Positions 20,365-21,263 of a stretch of DNA of 21,263 bases are shown here, piece after piece. The DNA is taken from the NCBI GenBank assembly GCA_009704425.1, contig WLEG01000005.1, positions 1-21,263 of the forward strand, written 5' to 3'. The stretch is from Actinomycetota bacterium. Lineage in GTDB: Bacteria; Actinomycetota; Acidimicrobiia; Acidimicrobiales; Ilumatobacteraceae. A program made the translations under genes and the position numbers. The first letter of the stretch is position 1. Each line of letters starts with the position of its first letter. The notes beneath the pieces are model-generated. The model worked only from the letters and a program-made list of their open reading frames with translations, did no database searches and had not been told where the DNA came from.

Positions 20365-20381
20365 ATGCGAGGGTGGCGGGG

Positions 20382-21263
20382 ATGGGCGAAGACTTTCGGT
20401 CATGGACGGTGACCGATCTACCCGACCTTCGCGGTCGCACGGTCGTGGTCACCGGGGCGAACTCGGGTATCGGTCTGGAGTCCACGCGCAATCTTCATCG
20501 CGCGGGCGCCACGGTCCTCATGGCGTGTCGGAACATGGACAAGGCGCGGGTGGCCGCCGACACGATTCGAGGTGAGGGGGGTCGTGGCGACCTCGACGTT
20601 CGCGAACTCGATCTGGCCGACTTGGGCTCGGTCCGCGACTTCGCCCGTTCGTTGGCGCAGGAGGGACGAACCATCGACGTGCTGATGAACAACGCCGGTG
20701 TGATGGCCCTCGACCGGAGCCGCACGGTGGACGGGTTCGAGTCCCAGTTCGGCACCAATCACCTCGGCCACTTCGCGCTGACGGGGCTGCTGCTTCCCAT
20801 CATCGGAGGGCAAGACGGTGGTCGCATCGTCACCGTGTCGAGCATCGCGCATCGGCCGGGTCGCGTGCGGCTGGACGATCCGCACTACGAACGACGTCGC
20901 TACAGCCGCTGGGGTGCGTACTTCCAGAGCAAGTTGGCGAACGTGCATTTCGGATTGGAACTGGATCGGCGACTCCGCGCTTCGGGGTCGCGCGTTCGTT
21001 CGATCCTGGCGCATCCCGGCACCGCACGAACCGAGTTGGGCAAGAACGGAACCTCCACGACGAACGTCGTGATGCGCCGCCTGACGCCGGTGTTGGTTCG
21101 TACGGGGGTCCAGGGTTGCGAGTCCCAACTCCGTGCTGCCGTCGACTCATCGGCGACGGGAGGCGACATGTACGGGCCGCGATGGATGGCCTTCGGTCCG
21201 CCGCGGCTCGAGGTGCCCGCACGCCGTGGTCGCGACGAAGAGGCCGCGCGGAGTCTCTGGGAA
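20382..21263 (+). CDS. SDR-family oxidoreductase (retinol-dehydrogenase-like), 3' end beyond window
   Basis: The frame is open for 294 codons from ATG 20382 to the edge and no stop is reached, so the end is missing, probably only slightly. The cofactor motif TGANSGIG is at 24-31, NNAG at 103-106, catalytic Ser153/Ser154 (VTVSS), Tyr180 and Lys184 (YFQSK). The 26-residue Ser-Tyr spacing and the TNHLGHFALTGLLLP block match SDRs annotated as retinol-dehydrogenase-like or light-dependent-protochlorophyllide-reductase-like oxidoreductases, common in actinobacteria. An upstream GAGGG gives a usable ribosome binding site. The true substrate is unknown. It is divergent from the tetR gene, its likely regulator. 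Confidence 0.9.
   Translation, partial: MGEDFRSWTVTDLPDLRGRTVVVTGANSGIGLESTRNLHRAGATVLMACRNMDKARVAADTIRGEGGRGDLDVRELDLADLGSVRDFARSLAQEGRTIDVLMNNAGVMALDRSRTVDGFESQFGTNHLGHFALTGLLLPIIGGQDGGRIVTVSSIAHRPGRVRLDDPHYERRRYSRWGAYFQSKLANVHFGLELDRRLRASGSRVRSILAHPGTARTELGKNGTSTTNVVMRRLTPVLVRTGVQGCESQLRAAVDSSATGGDMYGPRWMAFGPPRLEVPARRGRDEEAARSLWE

Noticed and set aside
1..21263. tRNA, rRNA, tmRNA or riboswitch genes
   Set aside because: I read the gaps on both strands and saw no cloverleaf ends, GTTC-type T-arm blocks or known riboswitch cores. Every gap is shorter than 160 nt and is accounted for above or featureless.

Overview
The window is high-GC, densely packed bacterial chromosome with no rRNA, tRNA, CRISPR array, phage gene or transposase that I can see. 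The MenB sequence, the group II truncated hemoglobin (GlbO type), the several crotonase-fold genes, the Cys/Ser-type L,D-transpeptidases with Thr-rich linkers and the IclR/TetR-linked dehydrogenases all point to Actinomycetota. A lineage in or near Acidimicrobiia is my best guess, but that is inference from gene content and style, not a phylogeny.

Layout. (1) 1-4.7 kb is a catabolic-looking module. It holds the end of a YczE-like membrane protein, an IclR regulator on the minus strand, and a divergent three-gene run of amidohydrolase, short-chain dehydrogenase (SDR) and a second, paralogous amidohydrolase. (2) 4.8-11.7 kb is housekeeping: a ComF-type phosphoribosyltransferase, a HAD hydrolase on the minus strand, secA, prfB, ftsE and ftsX. 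(3) 11.7-13.0 kb holds a crotonase-fold protein overlapping a GlbO-type hemoglobin. (4) 13.0-15.6 kb is a tightly overlapped minus-strand run, menB, a TrmH-type RNA methyltransferase and purU. (5) 15.7-19.5 kb has two L,D-transpeptidases on opposite strands, flanking an enoyl-CoA hydratase-like gene and surE. (6) 19.6-21.3 kb has a TetR regulator divergent from an SDR that runs off the window.

The secretion (SecA), translation termination (RF2), cell-division ABC (FtsEX) and cell-wall crosslinking (two L,D-transpeptidases) genes are envelope and growth functions. menB supplies menaquinone. The crotonases, amidohydrolases and SDRs suggest degradation of acyl-CoA or cyclic substrates, but no substrate can be named from the sequence.

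The most striking non-gene signal is a perfect 39-bp inverted repeat with a 7-nt spacer at 16687-16771. It is AT-richer than its surroundings, overlaps the stop codon of one L,D-transpeptidase and ends 7 nt before the next start codon. A second theme is 15-16-bp tandem duplication in several gaps and gene ends (3303-3362, 4708-4739, 18488-18512, 20280-20364). A third is a repeated promoter arrangement, TANNNT followed by exactly six bases and then ATG or GTG, which suggests leaderless transcripts.
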